Assembly (NCBI GenBank): GCA_964017065.1
Contig: OZ024791.1
Coordinates: forward strand, 7,572,384-7,636,383
DNA length: 64,000 nucleotides
Direction of reading: 5' to 3'
Origin: Haliclona indistincta
Taxonomy: Eukaryota > Porifera > Demospongiae > Haplosclerida > Chalinidae
Below, one piece after another: positions 45,238 to 58,300 of the stretch. The position numbers and the translations under genes are program-made. The first letter of the stretch is position 1, and each line of letters opens with the position of its first letter. The notes under the pieces are model-generated. The model saw only the letters and a program-made list of their open reading frames with translations. It had not been told where the DNA came from and did not search any database.

Positions 45238-48200
45238 ATGGGCAGAAAGAGACGTCGGTCGGTTGAGAAAGTCGCGGTTCCTGAAGAAGAAGAAGAGGAA
45301 GGTAATGTCCTCACATAACTTGTAAAATGGTGAGGTTTGGTGTGTCTTCCCTCAGAGCCAGAGCCAGAAGCTGAGCGTGGAAAGAAGAGGCACAAGAAGA
45401 CCAAACACAAGAAGAAAAAAGCCAAGGAAGAAGTTATCGAAGAGCAGGAGGAAGAGGTAAAACCGACTGTTAGGACGACAAAGAAACCACTGACCTTGAA
45501 GATAAAGTTTGGCAATGAAGTGTTGACGACAGACGGCAAAAGGTGAGGGGTGGGTACATAATGTGACGTTGATCATCTCTCATCTTGTGTTCTGCAGTGT
45601 TTCAGAGGATGTCAGCAGTAGTCTGGGAGATAGTGGCTCAATCAAGAGCAGTCAGGTTACGACTCCAGTTGATGAGTGGGGAGGCGGCTGCGGTGGTGAG
45701 AATACTAGACCACACCCACATGTTCTTTGTGCATATGAGGTTGAGCTACATGTGACCACACTCAGTGACATACCGTATAGCGGGAAATTTTTGCGGGAGA
45801 AAATTTTCGCGAATGTGCGAGATAGAGCATTTCGCGAATAATATTTTCGCGAATCAGCGCTATTGCCCTATCTTTTTCAACAAAAAACAAGACATTCGCA
45901 GATAATATTTTCACGAATAATCTGTAATTCGCGAAATTCGCGAAAATTTTCTCCCGCGAAAATTTCCCGCTATACGGTAGATAGCTTTAGCCTGAAAAGC
46001 TGTTAACTGAGCTGATTCTGTGAGCTGCTGGTTACTTCTTAGGAGAGAATAAATAATAGAAGAGAGGGTATCCAACTCCAATATACCAATCAGGGACACT
46101 CTCGAAAAGTAACGTGACCAGCATGCGAGCAAATTGACGTAATCTGACATATGTGAAAGTGAAAATCTTGCCTACGTAGCTTGTTGTTCCACAGGCAAAG
46201 CGAGCAGCCACTCTTTCACCAGATAGTTTTATTTCTGCCTTAAAAACTGAAAGAATATGGCGGATGGCTTAATTTTCGTATGGGACGCAGTGGTGGATCT
46301 AATGGAGGGTGGCGGAGAGCAAGGCCCTCTTTGCCCTCCGCCCACCATATCTTCTGGTGGACTCCAAATTGTGGTACAGGCATCCGCCTGCAGGCTCTAC
46401 AGCATGCATTCGACTTATGGTCAATGAAAATGGTAGCTTTGACTTTTAAGTGCTGTTGCAATCGTGATCATGGGTGCGCGTACTAAGTCATGACGTTACA
46501 AAATGAATAATTAATACGAATAAATGTCATTTGCTCGCGTGCTGGTCACGTTACTTCCCCGAGAGTGTCCCTGATGGGTATATTGGATTTGGATACTCTC
46601 TCTTCTATTACTCTGACTAACTGCATGATTTCAGTCAATACAAAACTGATGGTTACATACATGTGTATACAATGTACTGTCACCCATCACCTAGTCTATC
46701 ATGTGTGGATTCATAAGCCTTCTTACTGCGCTCCTCTTAAACATTAACCATAGAGCGGAGAGTATTGTGCTCTTCATTGATCAGACAAGCAATGCGCCTA
46801 GCACTAGCACACGATTAACATGATTGTCTGTTTTTCTTGCCCTCACGGATAGCTTGCTGATTTTACTGTCCAACAAAAGTAGTTAGACTTTTGACAAGTC
46901 TTTCTTTTGGACAATTTTCTCCGAAATTATGAAATTGAGAACTGAGAAAAACCAGCTGCTTACAATAAGATGTTGCTGAATAGATTTTATGCTGTAGATA
47001 CTACTTGTACTTGTAAACTAATTTTTAATGAAAAATTAACACATGTGCACTAGCAAAAAATTGTCTGGCAGTTGAAAAAAATTGTCTGACAGTCAGCTGA
47101 CAGTTAAAAAAATTGTCTGACAGTTAAAAAATGTCTGACAAGTCAGCTGACAGTTAAAAAAATGTCTGGGCAGTCAGCTGACAATTGAAAAAATGTCTGA
47201 CAGTTAAAAAAAAGATTGTGAATGTACAGTAGAACCTCTCTAAGGCGGGACCAACAAAATTGTCCATTACAGAGAGGGTGTCCTCTGGTCAGGGATTTAT
47301 TATACATTATGTGGGTTATATTTGGGATTCAGTAAGTGTTCATTATAGAGGGATGAGGGGTGTCCTCTAAGAGGGGTTCCACTGTATATGCTAAACTGAG
47401 TCCCAACATTATCTTTATAAAAATCTTTTTGACACATAATAATTATGCTATAGACAACTTGTGGCTTTCATTTGCAATGGTCTTGTGTTAGGTAGCGATG
47501 ATATTTCTGTTGGAGAGGAGAGTCTGCCAGTCAGTGGAGAGATGGACGGAGAAGAGGAGGAGGAGGCGTGGCTAGATGCTCTAGAGACTGGTGAAGTGGA
47601 CAACACGGGCTACCTGCCCCAGAGGAAAAACCCAAAACTGCTGACAACTAGACAGGTGATAGCAGGTTGCAAAGCTTTGCTGTAATGTTCATCCATCTCC
47701 TTCCAGAGAGCGCTCCTGGGTTCTGAAGAGGTGGAGCATCTTGAACTGCCTCTTAGTAGGTCACACAATAGTACGTGCTACTGATATACTCACTTGTTTG
47801 GTCTTCAGAGGCAAGGAAGGTAGAGGAATCAGAAGAGATGATTCTGAAAAAGACCGAAAGAAATAGGAAGCGTCGTATCCAAGCTATCAAAAGACGAGAG
47901 AAGCATAAGGTCAGCATAGAATCTAATCTGTCAAACCTACAAATCATCCATCATGCTGGAGTGAAGGTGCACTGGACTTAGCAAAATAGTTTTTTGTTTT
48001 TTTCAACAACCAACAATTACAGTGGCGCACATTAGCACTGGTTGAAGGGTCCCAGTCATAAAGGCTTTCTGGTAATGTTAACAGAAAACTATTATCAGGC
48101 ACACAGTACTGTACGAAATATTATAATTATAAAGCTCAAGGTTTGCTTACGGCAGCCTCTCTGTTCCTCTACATGTTGCATTGAATTTCTTCAAAAAAAT

Positions 48201-50963
48201 TAATGGTAGCTTTATTTTATTTTCTTCAGGCTGAAACGGTACATAAACTACTTCATAAACAGACTAACAAGAAGAGTGAAGATGACAAGGTACATCTCCA
48301 CTACTGCTTGGATCATAAAGAATATCAGTTGGGAAAAGCCGCTTCTGTTACGAGTGCCCTCGGTTCTATATACTAGATAGTTTTCCTTGCTTTGCCTACT
48401 CATGGTATCATTACGTCTTAATTTTTATTTAATTTTCTCTTGTTCAGCACCGTAGCAGTGCTAAGGTGGTCGGTCCTCACCTCCGCTATGTCAACAGTGC
48501 TGCAGCTGGTGTGTCTATCTCCCTCACTGATGATCTCAGCTATCCACTAGAACCATCCATTGCTCAAGAGTAAGTTGGGAGAGCTCCTTATTTTTTACAT
48601 TTTTTCTACTCCTACCTCTGTTCCATTTGACAAAATTTTAAGTTTGCTAAAATTTGATCCGAGACTGCCTGTTCGCTTGGTAAATTTCTTATTGATTTGC
48701 ATTGTTGAAAGGCGGCTTAATTAATTCTCTTTACTGTAAACTAAAATGAAGTGCTTCATCACCAATTTGATGAAACACTCAGCTCCATGTTTCTACTGAA
48801 ATACCTACTGAAATACCATTGTCACGTTGCAGCCAAAGTGATTTATGAAGGCCTTATATTTTTGACTATGGAGTAGCTCTGGTACAAGATTACTGTGAGA
48901 AATGACTCCAGTTTTGTTACAAGTTGTGGCACAATGGCCTCAAAAAAGGATCGATTTGCATAGAACAGCAGAGAGAGAATTTATTGAACCATCCAACAAA
49001 ACAAAACAATTAGACATTGACTCTATTGAGTGGTCGAGCAGTCTCCAAACGTTTTTCCAAGCATACGATTTAGTTCAAATGAAACACGATTTGGGAGGTA
49101 CATGTAGGAGTAGAAAAAATCCAAATAGTGACCACCCTACTGTGGAAGATCAATCGACTGTGATATTAGTGCATTTTTCTTCTCTCCTGCATATTGTGCG
49201 GTTGATAAGGATCATAAAGTGTTAGTTGGGTTGTGAATATGCTTTGCTATGCTTCAATAAATCGATGGTTTGTTAGTGACTTCAGGCGCTACAAAATAGT
49301 GATCACACCTTAGCTACAGGTTGTAGTGTATTGCTGCTAGTAACACCATTCTTTCTAAAGATTCGGTGCCTCCTATTTTTCGGCACCTTGTCGCTGAAAT
49401 GCGCACTAAACCTCCAAATTTCAGCAAGCGCGACGTGAAAAGTCCTGTACTTCATAGAGCAGACCTATAGATGGATTCTCGTTCAAAACACAGGCTCATT
49501 GCCACACCTCCAATTATTCGGCAAATCTGAAATTGTGCTAGAAGAAATACGGTACTGAATAATATTAATATCAGTAATAATTATGTGTTCACTGACTAAA
49601 GCCAAATTCACTATTTCGGAATGCGAGTTGTCACGCCATATCAAGTGATGGTTTGAAAAAATGTATTGTTTGTGAGTTCATTAAAATTTGATACAGTTCC
49701 TTTGACGTAAGTTGTTGTTGCAGTGCCTTGTGATGGTCAGAATGCTGCTCGTGAGTTGTAAAGTCACAAAAATAATAGTAAAAGGTATCCGTCTTACAAA
49801 TGAAATAGAGTCGTAATTTAATTAAGATACCCCGCAACCTTCTGGAGTCTAAAACAATTTTCCACAGGGAAAATCCACATAACAGAGGAGCAGATGCTGA
49901 AGATTATATGCATGTATAATAATTATTGGTAGTAAACATTTGGTCAGTGTATTTCCGAGAATTTTCATGGGAATCCCTAATAGGACCGAACTGTATTGCT
50001 GTAAGTGAATTCCATGTATGTGCTTGGAATGTGACACACATCATAGAGGGCATTTTAACATCAATGGTGCATTAAAACATTCTGATAAACTGCAGCAAAA
50101 CAATGCACCCATGCTGTTTTTTATTGTTATTGCATTCTAACCTCAAATGCACAGGACAGACCAAATGCAGCCACTATCAAAAAGTTCTGTTTTGTCAGCA
50201 TGTTAATGTTCTTCTTTTGCACCGTATTCTGAAATTCAGCACTAAAATATCGTATTTTCTTGCTCAATTGGAAGAACGAGCACTTATGTTTAACAATAAC
50301 ACGTTTCCAGGCTTTTTCGCATGCTGTGACAAGAAATTTAAGTGTTTACAAAAATTTAGAGGTTTAGGGCCGAAAATAAGAGGCACCAAAAACCAGTATT
50401 ACAGGGAGGAATCCGCAGAGCAGTGGCAGATGTTGAAGAGCACTATTAGTGTTGCTGTTTACTAATGTGGTACACGCCAGTTGGTGTTTTTCTGGGAAGG
50501 TCGATGGAAATCCCAGACCATCTGCGCACTGCACCCTCTGCAGGTGAACGATATATAACGTACCCATGCAAGGAATGATCTGTATCTGACACACATCGTG
50601 GATTGCACAATGATGCATTATAATGAGACAGAAACATGCGAATCATCACTGGCATTCGATAAACAGCACCAAAAATGAACCCACACTTGCATTCCATTTT
50701 CTCCTCCAAAAATGAACCCACGCTCTCACCAGCGTCACGGCACACTTACATTGCTTTCTCCCTACCCACTCTTCCTTTCTCTTCATCTCACATTCCATTT
50801 CTCTCCTCCACACAGACCTCCTAAACCAGTCCAGTGCACCATCAAGGGCTGCTGTAATAAGAAGCGATACAGTGACTCAGTCACTAAGCTACCTCTGTGC
50901 AGTCTAGATTGCTACAATACACTACAACAACTCAGACAATCGCAGATACTATCTGTCTCATGA
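45238..50963 (+). CDS. INO80B: INO80B (PAPA-1/IES2-like) subunit of the INO80 remodeller
   Basis: Nine exons, 330 aa: 45238-45301, 45356-45542, 45598-45695, 47492-47655, 47707-47755, 47809-47909, 48230-48289, 48448-48569, 50816-50963. Landmarks are a Lys/His-rich basic tract (KKRHKKTKHKKKK), LTLKIKFGNEVL, the acidic EEEEEAWLDALETGEVD box, LLTTRQRALLG, KKTERNRKRRIQAIKRREKHK-like PAPA-1 helix and a C-terminal HIT-type zinc finger (CTIKGCCNKKRY, LCSLDCY). Human INO80B has the same order at 356 aa. It acts in the nucleus in INO80 chromatin remodelling and DNA repair (family knowledge). Introns 3 and 8 are about 1.8 and 2.2 kb because several transposons have inserted; the others are mostly 50-320 nt. 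Confidence 0.9.
45773..45977. mobile_element. 205-bp CCGTATAGCGGG MITE in INO80B intron 3
   Basis: Begins CCGTATAGCGGGAAATTTT and ends with its inverse. TA flanks both sides (45771-45772, 45978-45979). The interior is full of TTCGCGAA words. Type copy for the diverged element in SLC12A9 intron 25. Confidence 0.85.
46054..46610. mobile_element. 557-bp foldback element in INO80B intron 3
   Basis: Arms of about 85 bp (TAATAGAAGAGAGGGTATCC at the left, inverse at the right) match with roughly nine differences. Shared inner words are CAGGGACACTCTCG and AAGTAACGTGACCAGCA. The outer ends can be read with TA on both sides. The internal frames are short and unrecognised. Confidence 0.75.
47055..47212. 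repeat. Tandem repeat of GTCTGACAGTTAAAAA units
   Basis: Six or so imperfect copies of an AATTGTCTGACAGTTAAAA-type unit, some carrying an extra CAGTCAGCTGA palindrome. In INO80B intron 3. Confidence 0.75.
47227..47384. mobile_element. 158-bp CAGTRGAACC MITE in INO80B intron 3
   Basis: Starts CAGTAGAACCTCTCTAA and ends TTAGAGAGG-type inverse GAGGGGTTCCACTG, with TA outside each end (47225-47226, 47385-47386). Related by its ends to the elements at 51292 and 54738. The end sequence and TA target fit a Tc1/mariner-derived MITE. Confidence 0.8.
49365..50387. mobile_element. About 1-kb TIR element in INO80B intron 8
   Basis: Left end GGTGCCTCCTATTTTTCGGC and right end, inverted, GGTGCCTCTTATTTTCGGCC. 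Both are followed inward by CTAAACCTC(C/T)AAATTT. Part of a 120-codon plus-strand frame (50103-50465) lies inside but shows no known domain. No target duplication was recognised. Confidence 0.6.
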
Positions 50964-52310
50964 CAAATCATCATTATCATATCTATCATATAAAATATGG
51001 AAATGCAACCCTTGTGTTCTCTCGTGCATGCTAACACTGCAATGAGGACTCAAACAGTTTGCAATCTATTGCCAACTGATGAAAAAAGTGCTGGTTCTGA
51101 AAGATGCGTTGACAAAATTGGGGAGCGCTATGTATAGTCGTATGATCCAATGAGACTTCAGTATGCTGTAACACAGAATTATGTAGAAATGCAATAGTTC
51201 TGAATGTTTAAGAGTTTTCTGCTGAAAGAAATCCTGTGGGTGCGGATATTTGAGCAGCTAGTATTGCCCGCAGGTGACTTCAAAGTTGTTACAGTGAAAC
51301 CTGTCTTAAAGACCAACTCAGGTTACAATTTTCGATCATTAATTTTATACATGATGTTATATAGGCACTCTCTATTAAGGCAACAAATATTGGACCGAAG
51401 GTGGTCTTACTAAGCATGTTTCACTGTAGTTATTCATTGTTGCTTAACTCTTTGTTGTGATATCATATTTTGTTTATGAAGATTGGTCATCAGTATGTCA
51501 ATGTTGTATAAAATCACCTATTAACTTCCATTATTGTCTAAATTAGCAGTGCTAAGAAAACAGCCATTTCCCCACTGACATACTATGTTCAAATTTGCAA
51601 TTGAACATCCAGGTCGGCATAGCAACCATGATTATCTCACCCTATAATTACTCAGTTACTATGGTAATGAGCAGTGAGTGGGCTGAATTACATTCCCCTC
51701 CATTGGAAGTGTGGTCAGGAATGCATCAGCTGTGCAATGCAGCAGTGATAAACAAGTTCATTCCAAATTAAGCAAAATGAGCAGGATGCACTCACACTAA
51801 GTATTAGCTCATGATACTATGTGTGACTTGATGTTCTTCTCCACTTCCTGTGATAGCATGTAGTGACTTCCACAGCGTGTCCCTTCAACTAACCAATCAC
51901 TATCAAAGGATAAGCTAGCCGTTATACATCATTCAACAGCTGCAGTCTCAACACTGATTGATTGGCGACACTTGGCAGCGCATTCACTGAACGACTGTTA
52001 TATAACAAATTATCTTATTTATCTACATTATAGATCATATTAAAGTGCAATAATCTTCCTGCTAAACTAATTGTACTTCCTGTACTTAGTCTTCTTAGAA
52101 TGAGCTGGCGCCTCCAATTTGAATTTAACACAAAGAGATTTAATTTGAGAGATAATAAAATTAATAATAAACCTGTGCTTCTTTATAAACAACATACACA
52201 AAATCTGTTCGAATTGTCAATTTCGCTGGAAGAGATGAGAGAGAATGATAAATGATTGGAAAAGAAAAAAATGACTCAAAATTGACTAGCTAGCTAGAGG
52301 TGGTGTGTAG
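50964..52310. other. Spacer between INO80B and the phosphatidyltransferase gene
   Basis: Convergent 3' ends. Holds one small MITE (51292-51426). Otherwise AT-rich with no supported gene. Confidence 0.5.
51292..51426. mobile_element. 135-bp CAGTGAAACC MITE
   Basis: CAGTGAAACCTGTCTTAAAG at the left end, inverse words GGTCTTACTAAG and GTTTCACTG at the right. TA duplicated at 51290-51291 and 51427-51428. Same family as 47227 and 54738. Confidence 0.75.
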
Positions 52311-55300
52311 CTATGCGTCCTCAGGTTTGGTCAGTGAGTTCACCTTGTCATCTTCATCGGAGTGCACTAGATCCAGTATGTGAGTGAACAAAACCCAGAG
52401 CTAGACAGAGAGAGAGAGAGGGGGAGAGAGAGCGAGTGAGTGAGGGAGATAGAGTGAGGGAGGTAGAGTGAGAGAGAATTCAATGTGCACTTTAACTTGC
52501 ATTCTGGTGCTTACTGTGTGTGCATCACAGGAACACATGTAATTTTGGAAATTTTGATGGAAACAATTTAATGCGCTTTCCCAATTTCGAAAATTTCACC
52601 AATCACTGGTTTTGTGCGAGTACTACAATGTATTGTTTAGTGCATAATCTATAATTGGTTGATCATAACAGTTTGTCACATGTTTGTATAACGTATGGGT
52701 ACTGTTTATGATCCCAAGAACACGCCAAATGACGCATTGCTACACAACAGAATAGAGCACCGATGCTATGCACTCCAATTCAAAAGGGTAGTGAATGCTG
52801 GTGCTGGTTTACTGGGCTGACAGATCTGCAGAACGCTCAACTCGACAATCTTGCATGTGTAGTCAGCAATATAGAATGCACCTGGCTGTTCTCACCAAGA
52901 TATTTAATATCCATGTTATTACCAACTATGCAGAATTCATACAAGAGCATTTCTGAGAAGAGTAAAACACTCGACACGCCATACCATTGGAATTTCAGCG
53001 AGTGCCAATAAATTACACTCTAGACTCTATTATTTTACACAAAATGGTAATTTTATCCTCTCAACTCATAATTATTTTACAAATTACAATGCAATTATGC
53101 AACCCTAAATCCCAATGGTTGCTATCTTCCAAGAACAGGCGTAAGATAATCTTGAGCTGATAGAATGTACATCCACAAGCTGACCGGCTCTTTAAACTCA
53201 GTTGTTACACACTTCCAGGAATTTACACCAACAAATTCGAATGTAGTCATAGCAACAAGGAATGACACATGGTTATAATATGCGTGACACGCCAGCCCAC
53301 ACTAAAGAGTGCTACTCTATTTCTTGGAAACAAACAACAACTGTTAAGAGGTTGCAATACTTTATAGGAGGCCTGTCATAAAAATAACCCTGTCAAATCT
53401 TGTGACCAACTAGGCTTATGTGGCTTCCACTTATGGTTTTCTAAGGAACTCTAAGCTTTGCCCACTCAATCTGACACTTCCTCTCTAACCAACCACTGTT
53501 GCTATAATAGACAGAGCCTGCCAGCCTGTCACCACCAATCGACTGCGAGCCATGCAGACTACGCCATGCAGCCACCCCCACGCTATACTTAGTGCGTGCA
53601 TGTAACATCTGGCAAACCTCTTACCAGCGGAATCAAAAAAACGATAAAAATGCACTTCTATGAAATTCTGAGAATTGATCAACCTTAATAAAAAATGGTG
53701 CGTGTCAATACGATGCCAGCTGGTTTTCGGATTAAAATTAAATTACGAACACATTTTGTGATAAATTTCCAACACGACACAATGACTATCACCCCCACGC
53801 TATACTTAGTGCATCCATGTGAGTGCAACATCTGGCAAAGCTCTTACTAGTGGAATCAAAAACGATAAAAATGCACTTGTACGAAATTCTGAGAATTGAT
53901 CACCTTAAGAATACAGCACCAGCTGGTTTGCGGGCTAAAATTAAATTATGAACACATTTTGTCGGTGCATTTTGAGATAAATTTCCATCACCAAACAATG
54001 ACTAGTTGTACATGTGGCTCTTTTTACCTCAACAGCTAAACATAAGCAGCGACCAACAGCTAGAACAATGATGGCAGCAAGCAGAGGTAAGTGTAGATAA
54101 GGGTAGGTCTGAGTGAGTCCAACCTGTCTGACATACAGCAAAACAGGTAAAAAGTGGAGTCCAGCAATGACCAGTGCTCCTTGTGGTGTGCGAAACCCTG
54201 GAAGAGAGAGAAAGAGGGAGCAGTTCCTTTCAAGCGTAATCAAGTTTAGAGCATGGGGTTCTTAAATTTCATACTACCCATAATTATTCATAATAAAATT
54301 ATGATTAGAATGTGCGAACAAACACACTAACACACACATATGATATTCATGACAACTGTACCACGCCCACACACATGATCACATATTCACAAGCACTGGT
54401 AACACGCCCACACATACACACATCATGAGCCTAGCTAGCTAGATAACACTTTTCATGGAAATCCACCATCATAGCAGAAAGCTGATCTTTAGGGCATTAT
54501 GAGTGGGCGGCGTATATCGAGTTCATTGCCACATCCTTGGCAGCACCTCATCCACTCAAGAATCAGCGTAATCGAGTTCGAATCACCATCCACACATCCG
54601 GTGTATGTAAGACATAACGCCGAGATAACAATGTGTCTGCGTGACGTGAAATGCATGACACAGCTTGGAAAGTCAGGTTGAAAGTTCCTGTCAAACTATC
54701 TGTGCAGCTAGCTATTACAAAGAACAAATTCATTATACAGTGAAACCTGCTTAATAAGACCACATTTCGGACCAAATTTCGTGGTCTTACAAGAGAGAGT
54801 GCCTATATAAAAAGTATAAAATGATCGAGGTGGAAAATGAAGGAGGTGGTCTTGTTACACAAGTAGTCTTTAAGACAGTAATATGATGGGTTTGAGACAG
54901 AGACCATGGGTACTCTTCAAGCACAAAAACAATAGATGCTGTACAAACACAGGTGACATGTGCACTGAAGGCACATCACAAGTATCACATTTCACACCTC
55001 GTCATCAACAAGTGCCTGGCTAGTACACATCAGAGGGAAAGGATTCCTTTCTGTCCGTCACATTAGTGTAGGGTGAGCTGTACTGAGTCAACCTTGAGCT
55101 CAGAAGATGACACAGGGGATTACAGGTTGCTTTACCAAACAATTTCCTGCTAGCACATGCCCATAGCGTGTCTCTGTATACTAATATTGTAAAGGTTGCA
55201 TTCGCTAGCAGCAAATGTTTCAGTCAAGCAACTTGCAATCCCTGTAGGCACAAACTTGCATATATCGGGTAGGAATGAGTCATAGGGCGTTATAAACACG

Positions 55301-58300
55301 TTGGTGTGGTGACAAGGTGAACCAGAACACACACCTGCTTCAATCAAGCATACGAAATAGCTTTTCACATCACTAGCTACAAGTAGTTAGCTCACAGTTG
55401 GGTTCCTTCCCTCTTTTTGAAGATGAGCATTTCTTCTCTATCTTAATAAGCAAACTTCCTCCTAATCTAGAGCTGCTAGAACTCACCGCTTCCTCTCAAA
55501 TCGTGTGACAGAGGGAAGGACAGCGATAGCTTTCCCATACCTCAAAGAGGAAATCAATACAATGATTTTGGTCGATTAGTCACACTTAATCCGAATTATC
55601 TTGAAACAACAAGCTGCGCCTAAAACCTAAAGGGCTCTACATTGTAAAAAATAGATATTGTACTAAAAGTTGTTATAACTTTTTGAATTTGCTTTACAGC
55701 TGCAGTGGTCTGCAGAGTGGTTTAGTGGTATTGAAGTAACAAAAGGTTCATAATTAACATAACTACTAAAATTAAGAGCTTCTTCACTTCCTCGCATTTG
55801 TGCTAACAAGAAAACAATTACGTAAAGTCCCGATTCCAGGATGAAAGATGAACAGAGCATAGTGATCTTAATCTCTTCCTCTAGACTGTCAAAGTGTGGT
55901 CGTGTACCTACAGCAACCAACACGGCCCACCAGCAGAGAAACTGCTGCCCACAGATGGAGACAAATGTCACGAAACCATAAGAGGTCTATTGCTCACTTC
56001 CCGAGAATCAAAATTTGTCAGATTATAACACTCATACGATACTTAGTGATCTCACTGTTCACCAACAAGTAAATGTACACATGTTTGAATGTGTCATCCA
56101 AGCTGTCACAATAAGTGACAATTTCAAATAGGACACACTGACGCTGAAACTTGTCACGGCGCACAGTTATAGCCGAAAGGAAGTTGCAGCTCATTTTTAT
56201 ACTGGAATATTGCCTAAAACAATACTATAGGTGAACAAAAAAACCCATTTAATTGCCTACAAATTGCTGGTATTTCACCTCAGGGTGGTCTACAGCAGGT
56301 AGCAGTAATGCTTGTTTCATGTTAGTCACTTTAGAGTTGAGTGACTTTTTCACAACACATTAAACATACAACTTGCAGCTGCATGGGACTAATTCAATAC
56401 TTCAATGCATGGGACTAATTCAATTTACTCTTTCAAAAATCCAATGAACACTGAGATAACTGGAGTATGATATAGTATTAGCGTCCCAGAGAGAAAGGTT
56501 TAATTCTGTCAAAACTTGCGCATTGCGCTGTGCTTTGTGATTGCTTCACAAAACAGGAAGTACATATCTAGATATCCATGAATTTCTTTAAGTTGCATTA
56601 GTAGCTATTCAACTAACAAAAGTGTGTATATTAGTCACAGCAAACCAAATACTAGAATTGCTCATTATTCATCACCTTTTCTCAAAGGTTTGATTTAGTT
56701 ATTGTTTTGGGACTAAGTTGTATTGTGCAGTTCCACTGTATCCTAGCAACTGATACAGTGTCACATGGATTAGTGCCAGTGCTATAATTGGTGATTTCCA
56801 GTCTATAGGGGAGATTCAGTGGGTGTATGGAGGGATTCAGTAGGTGACTGGAGGGATTCTGTGGGTGTTTTGCATGAAGACACTCTTATCATGCCTACTA
56901 TAAGAGGAGATTAGCTCACATCCTTAATATGAGAGCCAAAGGATACACAGGTATGCACTTTATATGATCCACAAATTAAAGCGATTGGTTACGTTACCAG
57001 CTGCAACACAAACACAAAGCACTCCAGCTGCAAGGGATTCAAAATTTTTTTTTCAAAGAGCAGAATCTGACAGTAACTAGCAGATATTCTTTCCCCACAG
57101 ATGTTCAAAACAAGCTATGTTTATACAAGTACTGCCTTTAGTCGACTGTGGTTCTGCCGGGTCATGTACAACTAACACAGGTGAATGTGAGTGCGAGCGA
57201 AAGTGCTTACAGACTTCCTCGACTATCAACCCATCGAACGTGTAGGAACAATGCTCATAAAATAACTAACACCCTGACGGGACAGGAAACAGACGCACAA
57301 TCACGTCTTTGTCAGGTACCGTGTGAGTGACAATGTCGCTGTACCTACCATGCAAGGGAACCAAGATGTACACTGCGTAAGCTCATAAGGAAACCAGCGG
57401 CACTCTGACGATATCAAAGGAGAAATGCACACTCAAGCGGAATTCCAACAACTGCATTCTTACCAACACACAAACAGACCGAGCGTGATAGTTGCACATA
57501 TAGCGACAAGAGCACAACAGTAGGAAACAGAGAATATTAGTTTAAAATAACAATACATCCTCCACTTAACACTGAGAAGTGACTAAAACAACATATTGTT
57601 CGACAGTCACAGTAACTATTAGCAAAACACAGTAGCGCCTAAAATTCAAAATAGCAATGAAAGTATGGCTGCAGAAATAAAGGCGGCTGGCTACACAGCA
57701 GCACCTGAAATTCTTAATAGCAACGAAAGTACGGGTGTAGAAATAAGGGCGGCTACAGAAATACTCCAAACATTGCCTTTGTGCTGCTTATTAAGGGCCG
57801 CATGCCATTGGAAAACTACTCACACACGTGTTTCATCAAAGGAGGCACCATTCCTGAATTATGCAATCAATCAGTGTTAATTTGTACGTTTATCACATAT
57901 AGCATAACCCTGTCACGTACTATATTCACCACAAATACTTTAACAGCACTTCCATGTTGCTCTGCAAACAATGCCAGATGCAACGCTGCAAACTCTCAGC
58001 ATCAAAGCTCACCACTTGATATGTTGCTATCTACTCACCATTGTCCATGACAGCTTTGACCCAGAACGGAGCCTTCCCAAACGATTCCTTCCACTTGGCA
58101 CCTCTGTTATGAGTGCTACTGAAGACCAGCCATTCCACACAAACGATTAGTGACCCCCACTGCAGATAGCACCAGAGAGAGAGGAAGAGAGGGAGGGAAG
58201 AAGGAACACAGCAGTAATAACAGGACATCATCACCACAATATACACAGAATAGCATGCCTAAGAAATGAGAAATACCATATCCCACCTAGTTTTCTCCTC

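Noticed and set aside
48902..49225. 107-codon frame inside INO80B intron 8
   Set aside because: Lies outside the TIR element and has no domain. Composition gives no support for coding.
50103..50465. 120-codon frame inside the GGTGCCTC element
   Set aside because: Could be a transposase remnant but has no catalytic motif or zinc finger I can identify, so not called as a gene.
55663..55971. 102-codon hydrophobic frame on the minus strand, considered as an exon of the phosphatidyltransferase
   Set aside because: The flanking exons (58039 and 54197 ends) join in phase without it, and no acceptor/donor pair keeps the frame open.
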